From Reichenbachiella versicolor (lineage in GTDB: Bacteria > Bacteroidota > Bacteroidia > Cytophagales > Cyclobacteriaceae), in NCBI RefSeq assembly GCF_003171675.1, contig NZ_QFZQ01000005.1:1-64000 (forward strand): a stretch of 64,000 nucleotides of DNA. Reading direction: 5' to 3'. The notes under the pieces are model-generated. The model had not been told where the DNA came from and ran no database searches. It worked only from the letters and a program-made list of their open reading frames with translations. Every line of letters starts with the position of its first letter. The first letter of the stretch is position 1. Positions 26,607 through 34,292 of the stretch are shown one piece after another. The translations under genes were made by a program, and so were the position numbers.

Positions 26607-27476
26607 ATGGAAGAAAATAAGACGGACATACAGGAAGAAATCAGACCCTCTCAATTAAAAGCCATGGTTTCCCTATTAGAGGATGATGACCATGAGATCG
26701 TTTCTAATGTCGAAAATAAGCTTCGATCTCTTGGTACATCTATCATTCCTCAGTTGGAAAAGGAATGGATGGAAAAAAGCCTAATTCCTGATGTACGAAC
26801 CAAAATAGAAGATATCATTCATTCATTGCAGTATGAACTTCTTAAAGAAAAATTAGTTGAATGGAAGACTGAGGGCGCAGAAGATCTTTTGGAAGGAATG
26901 ATGCTAGTCGCCAATTACCAATACCCAGACTTAAACTTAAAATACTTAGTTAGAAAATTTGAGCAGTATTACTATGAGGCATGGCCTGAATTCAAAGAGA
27001 ATTTGACTGAAATGGAACAGGTTAAAATCTTAAATGATGTCATGTATAATAAACTCAAGTTTCGCCCAAACTCAAAGAACTTCCATTCTCCCTCCAATGG
27101 TATGATCAACGTAGTGCTAGAGTCTAAAAAAGGCAACCCTCTTAGCATGTGTGTTGTCTATTTACTCTTAGCTAAGCGACTGAAAATGCCAATTTATGGT
27201 GTCAATCTACCTAACCTGTTCATTGTTACATATAAAACCGACAAGGAGCAGTTTTACATCAATGTTTTTAACAATGGTATCATTTTCACCACGGATGATA
27301 TTGACAATTATCTTGATCAATTAAACCTAGATCGATTAGACATCTATTATCAGCCATGCAGCAATGTTGACATCATTGCAAGAGCATTGCGTAACCTAAT
27401 AGCATCTTTTGAGAAATTAGGTGAATACAAAAAATCTGATGACATCAAGGAATTATTAAAGGCAATAGAAAACTAG
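26607..27476 (+). CDS. SirB1-like transglutaminase-family protein
   Basis: 289 residues. An N-terminal helical part (about 1-100) is followed by a Transglut_core2 region with the conserved run ESKKGNPLSMCVVYLLLAKRL and GVNLPNLFIVTY. In most family members the second motif has His (PGHF); here it reads PNLF, so the usual catalytic His is not there, and a Cys sits at SMC. It is therefore probably not an active protease or transglutaminase and may act by binding. The C-terminus (YQPCSNVDIIARALRNLIASFEKLGEYKKSDD) is the TPR-like tail typical of the family. It is a single gene, divergent from the thioesterase. Confidence 0.8.
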   Translation: MEENKTDIQEEIRPSQLKAMVSLLEDDDHEIVSNVENKLRSLGTSIIPQLEKEWMEKSLIPDVRTKIEDIIHSLQYELLKEKLVEWKTEGAEDLLEGMMLVANYQYPDLNLKYLVRKFEQYYYEAWPEFKENLTEMEQVKILNDVMYNKLKFRPNSKNFHSPSNGMINVVLESKKGNPLSMCVVYLLLAKRLKMPIYGVNLPNLFIVTYKTDKEQFYINVFNNGIIFTTDDIDNYLDQLNLDRLDIYYQPCSNVDIIARALRNLIASFEKLGEYKKSDDIKELLKAIEN

Positions 27477-27529
27477 TCTTAATTTATCTCCACACTCTTT
27501 CATTCCCTCAAAAGACTATCTTTCTTGTG

Positions 27530-28114
27530 CTATTTAATGTGACATCCAATTGGACGTACATAGTTAACAGAGATATTATCTTTTCCGTCTAAAAGATGGT
27601 CGATTGCATTTTGAAGATAATTCTCTTTAATGCCTTTATCAGAAAGTGGATTATCATCTATTGCGCCTTGATAAAGCGTCTTATAAGCCCCATCTTTTCT
27701 AGTCAAGACGACAACTTCTCCATTTTTTGACACTTTCAGAATACTCTTTATTGTTTGACTCTGGTCTGAAAAATATTGTATCCCTAAATCCTCAGCTCTA
27801 GCTCTCATCATAGGGATATTCTCTGGCTCTCCAATACTCGGGTCATTGGAATTAACCAAAACTACATTTACTCCTTGGTCTTGATATTTTTGCTTCATTT
27901 TAACAAGACGGCCTTCATATTTCTGAGAATATGGGCAATTGAGACTTGTAAAGACAATAACTAGACCTTTGTCACCAAACAACTGATCTGTACTTAAAAA
28001 CTCTTTCCTAGACACATCATAAAAAGACATCTCTGCTAGGGATTTACCTTGCCCAAGAACTGTAAAATTTGCTATTATAGCTAGCAGAATGAACATGATT
28101 AATTTGACCGCCAT
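27530..28114 (-). CDS. Exported thioredoxin-fold protein (redoxin-like)
   Basis: Starting at the second Met (28114) gives a good signal peptide (MAVKLIMFILLAIIANF, ending VLGQG); an ATG 21 bp upstream is also possible. The thioredoxin fold is seen in GLVIVFTSLNCPYSQKYE, with one Cys instead of the CxxC pair, and in GVNVVLVNSNDP. A second Cys lies in the tail PIGCHIK, a signature shared with a group of secreted Bacteroidota thioredoxin-family proteins. It probably works in the periplasm on thiols or peroxides. The lone Cys fits a peroxiredoxin-like or resolving-Cys-at-tail mechanism, which is inferred. Confidence 0.78.
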   Translation of the reverse strand: MAVKLIMFILLAIIANFTVLGQGKSLAEMSFYDVSRKEFLSTDQLFGDKGLVIVFTSLNCPYSQKYEGRLVKMKQKYQDQGVNVVLVNSNDPSIGEPENIPMMRARAEDLGIQYFSDQSQTIKSILKVSKNGEVVVLTRKDGAYKTLYQGAIDDNPLSDKGIKENYLQNAIDHLLDGKDNISVNYVRPIGCHIK

Positions 28115-28160
28115 AAGACTAAGGTAACTAATCAAAAGAAATGGATCAGCGTTATTTTTT

Positions 28161-28775
28161 TCAAACAGAATAAACCAAAAAAGACTTTTCTAGCCTCTCC
28201 ACTTGAAGTGTATACTCTTGATGTACTTCTTCCGTTTTTACAGATGCTTCTATTTGGGAGTCTGACATAGCAGTTACTTGAATATTTTCAGAGAAATTTA
28301 GATTCTTTCGCCCATAGATCTTGTAAATAGTTTCTTTAGCTGACCATGCCTTTGTCAGCATTTCTAGATCTGAACCGTACTCTTTTTGTTCCGTTAGGTT
28401 GAGATATTTGTTTTTGATTTTAAATAGCTGCGGACGAAGATTCTCAATATCCATTCCGCAAGGAGCTGTTTTGTGAATCAAGCACCCTACAAAATCATCT
28501 GTATGGGTAATTGACAGATTCAAATCATACCCTCCTAAGAAGGGCTTGCCATGGTCATCTTTGACTATACCATGATAATCTAACCCTAGAGACCTTACTA
28601 CTTTTGCTATCAAAACTCGAGATGCAAAATGCTCCTTTTTTTTCCTTGGATGGTAATTTTCAGCCCCTTGTCGTTCTCTGGAATGAACCATCAGTCCTAA
28701 ATCTTCAATGGACTCTGTAACTTTCCACACTCCCAACGTAGCACCTACTGAAACCGATTTGATAAACTCAATCAA
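28161..28775 (-). CDS. 4'-phosphopantetheinyl transferase superfamily protein
   Basis: Transfers the phosphopantetheine arm of CoA to a carrier-protein serine. 204 residues of the Sfp type. The Mg-binding motif CGMDIE (GxDxE) and the second motif WSAKETIYK (WxxKEaxyK) are both present with correct spacing, and LNLSITHT supplies the upstream His. The start overlaps the end of pdxA by 4 bp, so translation is coupled. It may serve acyl carrier protein or a secondary-metabolite carrier; no carrier gene is in the window. It is last in the three-gene minus-strand operon. Confidence 0.9.
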   Translation of the reverse strand: MIEFIKSVSVGATLGVWKVTESIEDLGLMVHSRERQGAENYHPRKKKEHFASRVLIAKVVRSLGLDYHGIVKDDHGKPFLGGYDLNLSITHTDDFVGCLIHKTAPCGMDIENLRPQLFKIKNKYLNLTEQKEYGSDLEMLTKAWSAKETIYKIYGRKNLNFSENIQVTAMSDSQIEASVKTEEVHQEYTLQVERLEKSFLVYSV

Positions 28776-29812
28776 ACCAATTCTTCTTTTCTCTGATTGG
28801 CAATATCTAAGGCTGTAAAAAGAGCTGTAAGCATGGAACCTGGTTCTGCTATATTTTTACCTACTAAATCGTATGCTGTTCCGTGATCAGGGGAAGTTCT
28901 CACTATTGGCAACCCAGCTGTGTAATTCACTCCTGCCGAAAAAACTAAACTTTTAAAAGGTACCAAACCTTGATCATGATACATTGCTAAAATACCATCG
29001 AATTTTTTGTATTGTCCAGAACCAAAAAAACCATCTGCGGGAAATGGCCCCATCACCAAACTCCCTTTCGACTTGATAGATTCTACAGCTGGCTTGATGA
29101 TTTCAACCTCTTCTTTACCTAAAAGCCCATCTTCTCCTGCATGAGGATTTAATCCCAATACAGCAACTTTTGGTTTCAAAACTCCAAAATCCTCTTTAAG
29201 GCAAGAAATCATCAGCTTAAGCTTGTCTTCAATGAATTCTTTCTTGATTTTCGATGGCACATCTTTAAGCGGAATATGTCCAGTCAATACACCTACTCTG
29301 AGATCCTCTGCTACCATGAACATAAGACCATCTTTAGCTTCAGCCTTTTGAGTAAGATACTCTGTATGTCCTGGAAACTTAAAATCATCATTTTGTATAT
29401 TCAGCTTATTGATCGGAGCAGTAACCAAAGCATCAATATTTCCTGCTATCAAGTCATTAGTCGCTAGTTCTAGTGCTTTGAAAGCATATTTACCTCCTAC
29501 ATCAGTAGACTTTCCTGGAGTCAATTCTACTGGCTCTTCCCAACAGTTTAGCACATTAACCTTTCTATGGTATACTTTACTCAAATCATTGATTGGAGTA
29601 AAATTAAAGTGAGTTGCGTTTAGATTCTTGCGATAAAAAGACATCACTTTAGCTGATCCATAGATGACAGGCGTCATTTGCTTGGTAATCTTATTGTTAT
29701 CCAAAGATCGGATAATTACCTCTGGACCTATTCCATTGATGTCTCCAATGCTTATGCCAATGATAGGCTTTTTCTCTTTTTTCTGATTTGACTGTCTATT
29801 GCCTTTTTCCAT
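28772..29812 (-). CDS. pdxA: 4-hydroxythreonine-4-phosphate dehydrogenase
   Basis: Oxidises 4-phosphohydroxy-L-threonine in the pyridoxal 5'-phosphate pathway; acts in the cytosol with NAD and a divalent metal. 346 residues, typical length. Seen: GISIGDINGIGPEVI at the N-terminus, VTAPINKLNIQ, the metal-binding His of FPGHTEYLTQ, GHIPLKDVP, and the C-terminal MYHDQGLVPFK and RTSPDHGTAYDL. A ~15-residue Lys/Gln-rich extension precedes the domain. The start codon abuts the stop codon of the ParD-ParE-like gene, and the end overlaps the phosphopantetheinyl transferase gene. Confidence 0.95.
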   Translation of the reverse strand: MEKGNRQSNQKKEKKPIIGISIGDINGIGPEVIIRSLDNNKITKQMTPVIYGSAKVMSFYRKNLNATHFNFTPINDLSKVYHRKVNVLNCWEEPVELTPGKSTDVGGKYAFKALELATNDLIAGNIDALVTAPINKLNIQNDDFKFPGHTEYLTQKAEAKDGLMFMVAEDLRVGVLTGHIPLKDVPSKIKKEFIEDKLKLMISCLKEDFGVLKPKVAVLGLNPHAGEDGLLGKEEVEIIKPAVESIKSKGSLVMGPFPADGFFGSGQYKKFDGILAMYHDQGLVPFKSLVFSAGVNYTAGLPIVRTSPDHGTAYDLVGKNIAEPGSMLTALFTALDIANQRKEELV

Positions 29813-30319
29813 CTATATACCTCTACTTTCTATTACCACTATTGACTGCGGTAAGATTCTTATGATCTCGATCTCTCCTTCCAAATAGAATAACAAATAT
29901 TCACCAATACTTGAGAACCGATAGAACTCACGAATATAATTCATTGGCTGCCCAATCGACTCATCCTTACAAATGTTCTGTATCTTACTCACTATTTCCT
30001 TTACCGCATTAGTAGCTATTTCTGCTCCCGATCGCTCCTTTATATGACACCAAAGACCTCTCAGATCATCTAACGCCTGACGACTAATTGATACGTCTCC
30101 TATGAACTTAATCATATCTTTTAGATCTCTCAGCTCTTCAGCATTTGCTATCCCAGACTTTTCTCCTTGAATCAAATGACCTATCAGAATTTTAGTTTTC
30201 TCTTCTTCATCAACCAAACTATTTAGAGATGAACTTATCCTTACCTGTATATCTGAAGGCTTATTCGTGAACATTGATTTAGAATTCATTGAGGCAAAAA
30301 TAACTTTCGACTGCCTCAT
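29813..30319 (-). CDS. Probable ParD-ParE-like fusion (toxin-antitoxin related)
   Basis: 168 residues. The C-terminal ~95 read like a ParE/RelE toxin: SISRQALDDLRGLWCHI, then a helix with VKEIVSKIQNI, IGQP, REFYRFSSIGEYLLFY and EIEIIRIL. The N-terminal ~60 resemble a shortened ParD: IQVRISSSLNSLVDEEE, then KTKILIGHLIQGEKSG as in the ParD tail. The second helix of the ribbon-helix-helix seems missing. No separate antitoxin gene is next to it. It directly precedes pdxA (adjacent stop and start). Whether the fused protein is a self-neutralised toxin or a housekeeping regulator is unknown. The toxin-fold call is moderately sure, the ParD part less so. An internal Met at residue 11 or 16 is also a possible start. 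Confidence 0.6.
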   Translation of the reverse strand: MRQSKVIFASMNSKSMFTNKPSDIQVRISSSLNSLVDEEEKTKILIGHLIQGEKSGIANAEELRDLKDMIKFIGDVSISRQALDDLRGLWCHIKERSGAEIATNAVKEIVSKIQNICKDESIGQPMNYIREFYRFSSIGEYLLFYLEGEIEIIRILPQSIVVIESRGI

Positions 30320-30373
30320 TGCATAATGTGGTGTAATTCACTCAATTTGCAACTCACTAAAAGGGGACTGATC

Positions 30374-31156
30374 ATGACGTATGTAAAACCAAAAAAACGA
30401 CTGGGTCAACATTTCCTGCGCGACCTTAGCATAGCCGAAGATATCGTCGCTGCTTTATACAGCGGAGCCAATGCGAATCGTGTCATTGAAATCGGTCCCG
30501 GCACTGGAGTTCTCTCAGAAATAATCATTTCCGATAAGGAATTTGAAAAGTTGATATTAATGGATCTTGATGAAGAGTCTATCGCTTTTCTTGAGAACAA
30601 ATACCAAGATAAACGTGTCGATATTGTTCATGCTGACTTTCTCAAGGATGATTTAAAGAAATACTTCGGCGAAGAGCCATTTTCTATTATTGGAAACTTC
30701 CCTTATAACATCTCGACTCAGATATTTTTCAAAGTCTTAGACCATAAGGATCAAATCAGAGAAGTAGTAGGAATGCTCCAAAAAGAAGTAGCAGAACGGA
30801 TTGCTACAAAAGAAGGTAGCAAAACTTATGGTATTCTTAGCGTGTTAATACAAGCATACTATGACGTAGAATATTTATTCACTGTACCGCCTCATGTTTT
30901 CGATCCTCCACCAAAAGTTAATTCAGGAGTAATCGCATTAAAAAGGAATAATGTTAAACAATTGGAATGTGATGAAAAACTCTTTATTAAAGTCGTGAAA
31001 GCTTCCTTTAGTACCCGAAGAAAGACATTGCGCAATGCATTAAAACCTCTAAATTTGCCCGAATCAATTAGGAGTTTAGAGATACTGAGCAAAAGAGCGG
31101 AACAACTATCCGTTGATGATTTCATTGCACTAACACTACAAATCCAAAATACATGA
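30374..31156 (+). CDS. rsmA: 16S rRNA (adenine1518/1519-N6)-dimethyltransferase
   Basis: Dimethylates two adjacent adenines near the 3' end of 16S rRNA. The ATG at 30374 is preferred over one 48 bp upstream, because the family begins at KPKKRLGQHFL and a rare SD-like AAAGGGG lies 9 bp before it. Motifs: VIEIGPGTGVLSE (SAM), a NFPYNIS catalytic motif (NxPY type), and the C-terminal helical part with FDPPPKVNSGVI and FSTRRKTLRNAL. 261 residues, normal. It diverges from the pdxA operon with only ~55 bp between them. Its stop codon overlaps the mgtE start (ATGA). Confidence 0.96.
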   Translation: MTYVKPKKRLGQHFLRDLSIAEDIVAALYSGANANRVIEIGPGTGVLSEIIISDKEFEKLILMDLDEESIAFLENKYQDKRVDIVHADFLKDDLKKYFGEEPFSIIGNFPYNISTQIFFKVLDHKDQIREVVGMLQKEVAERIATKEGSKTYGILSVLIQAYYDVEYLFTVPPHVFDPPPKVNSGVIALKRNNVKQLECDEKLFIKVVKASFSTRRKTLRNALKPLNLPESIRSLEILSKRAEQLSVDDFIALTLQIQNT

Positions 31157-32517
31157 TTCAGGACATGGAGTTTGAACTATCCAAAGAGTACCTAGAGCGT
31201 TTTACAGAGGCTCTGGACACTCAGGAAGTCGATTTTATCCAATCGACTTTGGATGGAGTGAACCCTGCTGATATTTCTGAATTATTAGAAGAGTTTGATA
31301 GTGAAGCCTCCAAATACGTCTTAGGGCTTTTGAAAGCTGACGTGGGAGCCAAAATCATTGTTGATTTAAATGAAGAAGCAAGAGAGAACTTTCTTGAATA
31401 CTTCTCTGCTGATGAACTATCAATATACATCAATGAGCTAGATTCTGATGATGGTGCAGACTTGTTGGACACATTACCAATCAAACTCAGAGAGGAAGTC
31501 ATCTCAAATATCACAGATCAAGATAAAGCTAGCAATCTGCTTGAACTGTTACATTATGATGATGATGTAGCGGGTGGTCTAATGGCAAAAGAGCTAATCT
31601 GTGCGAATCTTAATTGGACCATTAAACGATGCATAGAAGAAATACGCACTCAAACTGATAAGGTAGAAAAGATTTATTCTGTTTATGTGATCGATGACAA
31701 TGATGTTTTACTGGGTAGAGTATCTCTTAAAAAAATCATTTTGTCATCTGACAATACGAAAGTCTCTGATATTTATGACGACAGTGTCGTGTCTGTAGAA
31801 ACTTTCGTGAGTGAAGAAGAAGTTGCTTTCACCATGCAAAAGTATGATCTTGATGCTCTTCCTGTGGTCAATGTTCGTGGTAAGCTGATGGGTAGAATTA
31901 CTATAGATGATGTAGTAGATGTAATTACAGAACAGGCCGAAGAAGATATACAAATGATGTCAGGTATTTCTGGAGATGTAGAAGAAGATGATAGTGCTTG
32001 GATTTTGTCTAAGGCACGCCTTCCCTGGCTTGTGATTGGATTAGTAGGAGGGCTTCTTGGAGCTAAATTCATAAGCCTTTTTGAAAAGGACATAGCTATT
32101 ATTCCTGCCATGGCATTTTTTATCCCTCTAATCACTGCTACGGGAGGAAATGTTGGAATTCAATCCTCTACATTAGTAGTCCAAAGCTTAGCGAGCCCTA
32201 ATGCTTTTGAAAACTCGCTGTTCCAGAAAATGATCAAGGTGTTATTTGTAGCGATAATAAATGGAACAATACTTTCAATTATCGTTTTTGGGATTGTAAT
32301 TTTTTCCACTTCCGATCAGTCAATTGCTGGGACAGTTAGTATCGCATTATTTTCAGTGGTTCTGCTAGCCTCTTTCATGGGAACTATCACTCCTCTGCTT
32401 TTAGATAAGTTCGGTGTAAATCCTGCATTAGCTTCAGGACCTTTTATTACTACTGCGAACGATCTACTAGGTCTTGGCGTTTACTTCACAGTTGCACATT
32501 TTCTCTACGGACTATAA
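31153..32517 (+). CDS. mgtE: Magnesium transporter MgtE
   Basis: 454 residues with the full MgtE layout. An N-terminal superhelical MgtE_N domain (about 30-130) is followed by a pair of CBS domains (about 135-255: VYSVYVIDDNDVLLGRVSL and DLDALPVVNVRGKLMGRIT). A plug helix comes next, then five membrane helices from about residue 280 with the conserved TATGGNVGIQSSTLVVQ and NDLLGLGVYF. It is a Mg2+-gated inner-membrane channel for Mg2+ uptake. The start overlaps the rsmA stop by 4 bp; a second Met at codon 5 is also possible. It is followed after 8 bp by a dehydrogenase gene, so the three form an operon. Confidence 0.95.
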   Translation: MIQDMEFELSKEYLERFTEALDTQEVDFIQSTLDGVNPADISELLEEFDSEASKYVLGLLKADVGAKIIVDLNEEARENFLEYFSADELSIYINELDSDDGADLLDTLPIKLREEVISNITDQDKASNLLELLHYDDDVAGGLMAKELICANLNWTIKRCIEEIRTQTDKVEKIYSVYVIDDNDVLLGRVSLKKIILSSDNTKVSDIYDDSVVSVETFVSEEEVAFTMQKYDLDALPVVNVRGKLMGRITIDDVVDVITEQAEEDIQMMSGISGDVEEDDSAWILSKARLPWLVIGLVGGLLGAKFISLFEKDIAIIPAMAFFIPLITATGGNVGIQSSTLVVQSLASPNAFENSLFQKMIKVLFVAIINGTILSIIVFGIVIFSTSDQSIAGTVSIALFSVVLLASFMGTITPLLLDKFGVNPALASGPFITTANDLLGLGVYFTVAHFLYGL

Positions 32518-32525
32518 ACCACAAT

Positions 32526-33461
32526 ATGCCCGATAATAAAAGAATCCTCATTATTGACCAAATGCATGAGAGCATAACAGATATGGTCAAATCAATCGGA
32601 TACGAACCTGACTATAGACCTAATATCAAGCGCTCTGAGATCATAGCACTAGAACAACAGTATGTCGGAATGATCGTTCGTAGCAAAACCCCGATTGACG
32701 AAGAACTTTTGGTTAATCAAGGTGAACTACAATTCATCGGTCGAGCTGGTGCTGGAATTGACAACCTTGATGTAGACTATTTGCAATGTCGAGATATAGA
32801 AATTGTGAATGCTCCTGAAGGGAACCGAGATGCTTTAGGAGAACACGTATTGGGTATGCTACTAAGTCTCTCCAATAATTTACCAAAAGCGGATGATGAG
32901 GTTAGAAATTTTATCTGGGACAGAGAAGGTAATAGAGGATTTGAGATTAAAGGCAAAACCGTAGGTCTTCTTGGATATGGATACATGGCTAGTGCGGTCG
33001 CACAAAGACTCAAATGCTTTGATTGTGAAGTGATCGCTTTTGACAAATACAAATCCAATTTTAGTGATGAGTTTATTACTGAAGTAGAGTTAGATGAAAT
33101 ATTCGAGCGTGCGGACATTTTCAGCATTCACACACCGTTGACTGACGAAACTAAAGACTTGGTTGACATTAACTTCTTTAAGAAGTTTTCAAAAAATATA
33201 ATTTTTATCAACTCAGCAAGGGGCGAGATTGTAGAAACGGCAGATCTTCTGGCAGCTATACAATCAGGAAAAGTCACGCACGCAGCTCTGGATGTCCTCG
33301 AAAATGAGAAAATGAAAAATCTGAACAACGAACAATTGGATACTTACAAACAGTTGTTCAAACTTCAAAATGTTATTCTCAGTCCGCATATTGGGGGGTG
33401 GACTTTTGAATCTTATAAGAATATCAATAAAGTACTTGTTGAAAAAATTGCTAAGCTTTAA
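32526..33461 (+). CDS. D-2-hydroxyacid dehydrogenase (phosphoglycerate dehydrogenase-like)
   Basis: 311 residues. The NAD-binding fold begins at KTVGLLGYGYMASAVAQRL, where the third Gly of the usual GxGxxG is Ala. Catalytic residues are present: Arg in NSARGEIV, Glu in ALDVLENEKM, and His in SPHIGGW. The N-terminal substrate domain has IVRSKTPIDEELL and FIGRAGAGIDNLD, typical of SerA-type enzymes. There is no ACT or regulatory domain, so it is the short form common in Bacteroidota. It may be the serine-pathway 3-phosphoglycerate dehydrogenase or act on another 2-hydroxyacid. It is the last gene of the rsmA-mgtE operon. Confidence 0.88.
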   Translation: MPDNKRILIIDQMHESITDMVKSIGYEPDYRPNIKRSEIIALEQQYVGMIVRSKTPIDEELLVNQGELQFIGRAGAGIDNLDVDYLQCRDIEIVNAPEGNRDALGEHVLGMLLSLSNNLPKADDEVRNFIWDREGNRGFEIKGKTVGLLGYGYMASAVAQRLKCFDCEVIAFDKYKSNFSDEFITEVELDEIFERADIFSIHTPLTDETKDLVDINFFKKFSKNIIFINSARGEIVETADLLAAIQSGKVTHAALDVLENEKMKNLNNEQLDTYKQLFKLQNVILSPHIGGWTFESYKNINKVLVEKIAKL

Positions 33462-33640
33462 TAGCTAAAGAGCGAGACATTATTATTTATTGTTAGAATT
33501 GTCCTACAGCTTTTTTTATTAAGTTAATTTAGTAAATCAGCCTATCCTACCTCGCTTTAATTGACTATATTAAGTAAGGAAAAACAGCCTAACTGATAGT
33601 TTACAACCCACTTAACTTATTATACCGGCTAAAGTCAATT

Positions 33641-34279
33641 ATGAAAATACTATTGGTGGATGATCACCGCATTGTCCGTAAGGCACTAAGTACTGTACTA
33701 CAAGAAGAACTAAAAGCAGAAGTCATACAAGCTAGTAATGGAGTGGAAGGTATCAACAAATTTGTGCCCGAGGAATTCGACTTCATGATTGCCGACATTA
33801 ACATGCCTCAGAAAAACGGAATAGAATTAACCAAAGAAGTAAGAAAACTAGATAAAAAAATCAAAATCATAGCGCTGTCTATGATGGACGACTCTTCTTC
33901 TATCATAAAAATGATCAAAGCTGGAGCCAATGGCTATGTTCTAAAAGAAGGCGACACTGAAGAGCTTCTGGAGGCAATTAATAAAATAAAAAACAACGAA
34001 AAATTCTATTCAGACGGTGTTACTGACAAAATCATGAATAGCCTTGTCAATAACGGTAAAGCTGAAAATCGATCAGAACTCACAAAGAGAGAATTACAAG
34101 TTTTAGAGTTAGTACTCAAAGAAAAAAACAATGGTGAAATAGCTGAAGAATTGTTTATAAGTCTAAGAACAGTTGAAACTCACAAGCATAACATCATGGA
34201 AAAAACAGGGGCTAAAAATATAGCTGGACTGGTGAAGTATGCTTTGAAAGAAAAACTATTTGATGACCTTTTTTATTAA
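33641..34279 (+). CDS. NarL/LuxR-family response regulator
   Basis: 212 residues. The receiver domain has acidic pair DD at 7-8, phosphoacceptor Asp52 (ADINMP), a switch Ser in ALSMM and Lys in VLKEG. The C-terminal GerE helix-turn-helix is ELTKRELQVLELVL..IAEELFISLRTVETHKHNIMEK. It is transcribed towards the multi-PAS kinase, with a 13-bp convergent gap. It is a clear paralogue of the regulator at 38761-39399; both share the phosphosite position and end in LFY. The adjacent HisKA_3 kinase (NarX-like) is the natural partner for this regulator class. Confidence 0.93.
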   Translation: MKILLVDDHRIVRKALSTVLQEELKAEVIQASNGVEGINKFVPEEFDFMIADINMPQKNGIELTKEVRKLDKKIKIIALSMMDDSSSIIKMIKAGANGYVLKEGDTEELLEAINKIKNNEKFYSDGVTDKIMNSLVNNGKAENRSELTKRELQVLELVLKEKNNGEIAEELFISLRTVETHKHNIMEKTGAKNIAGLVKYALKEKLFDDLFY

Positions 34280-34292
34280 AAGCTCCCTTATC

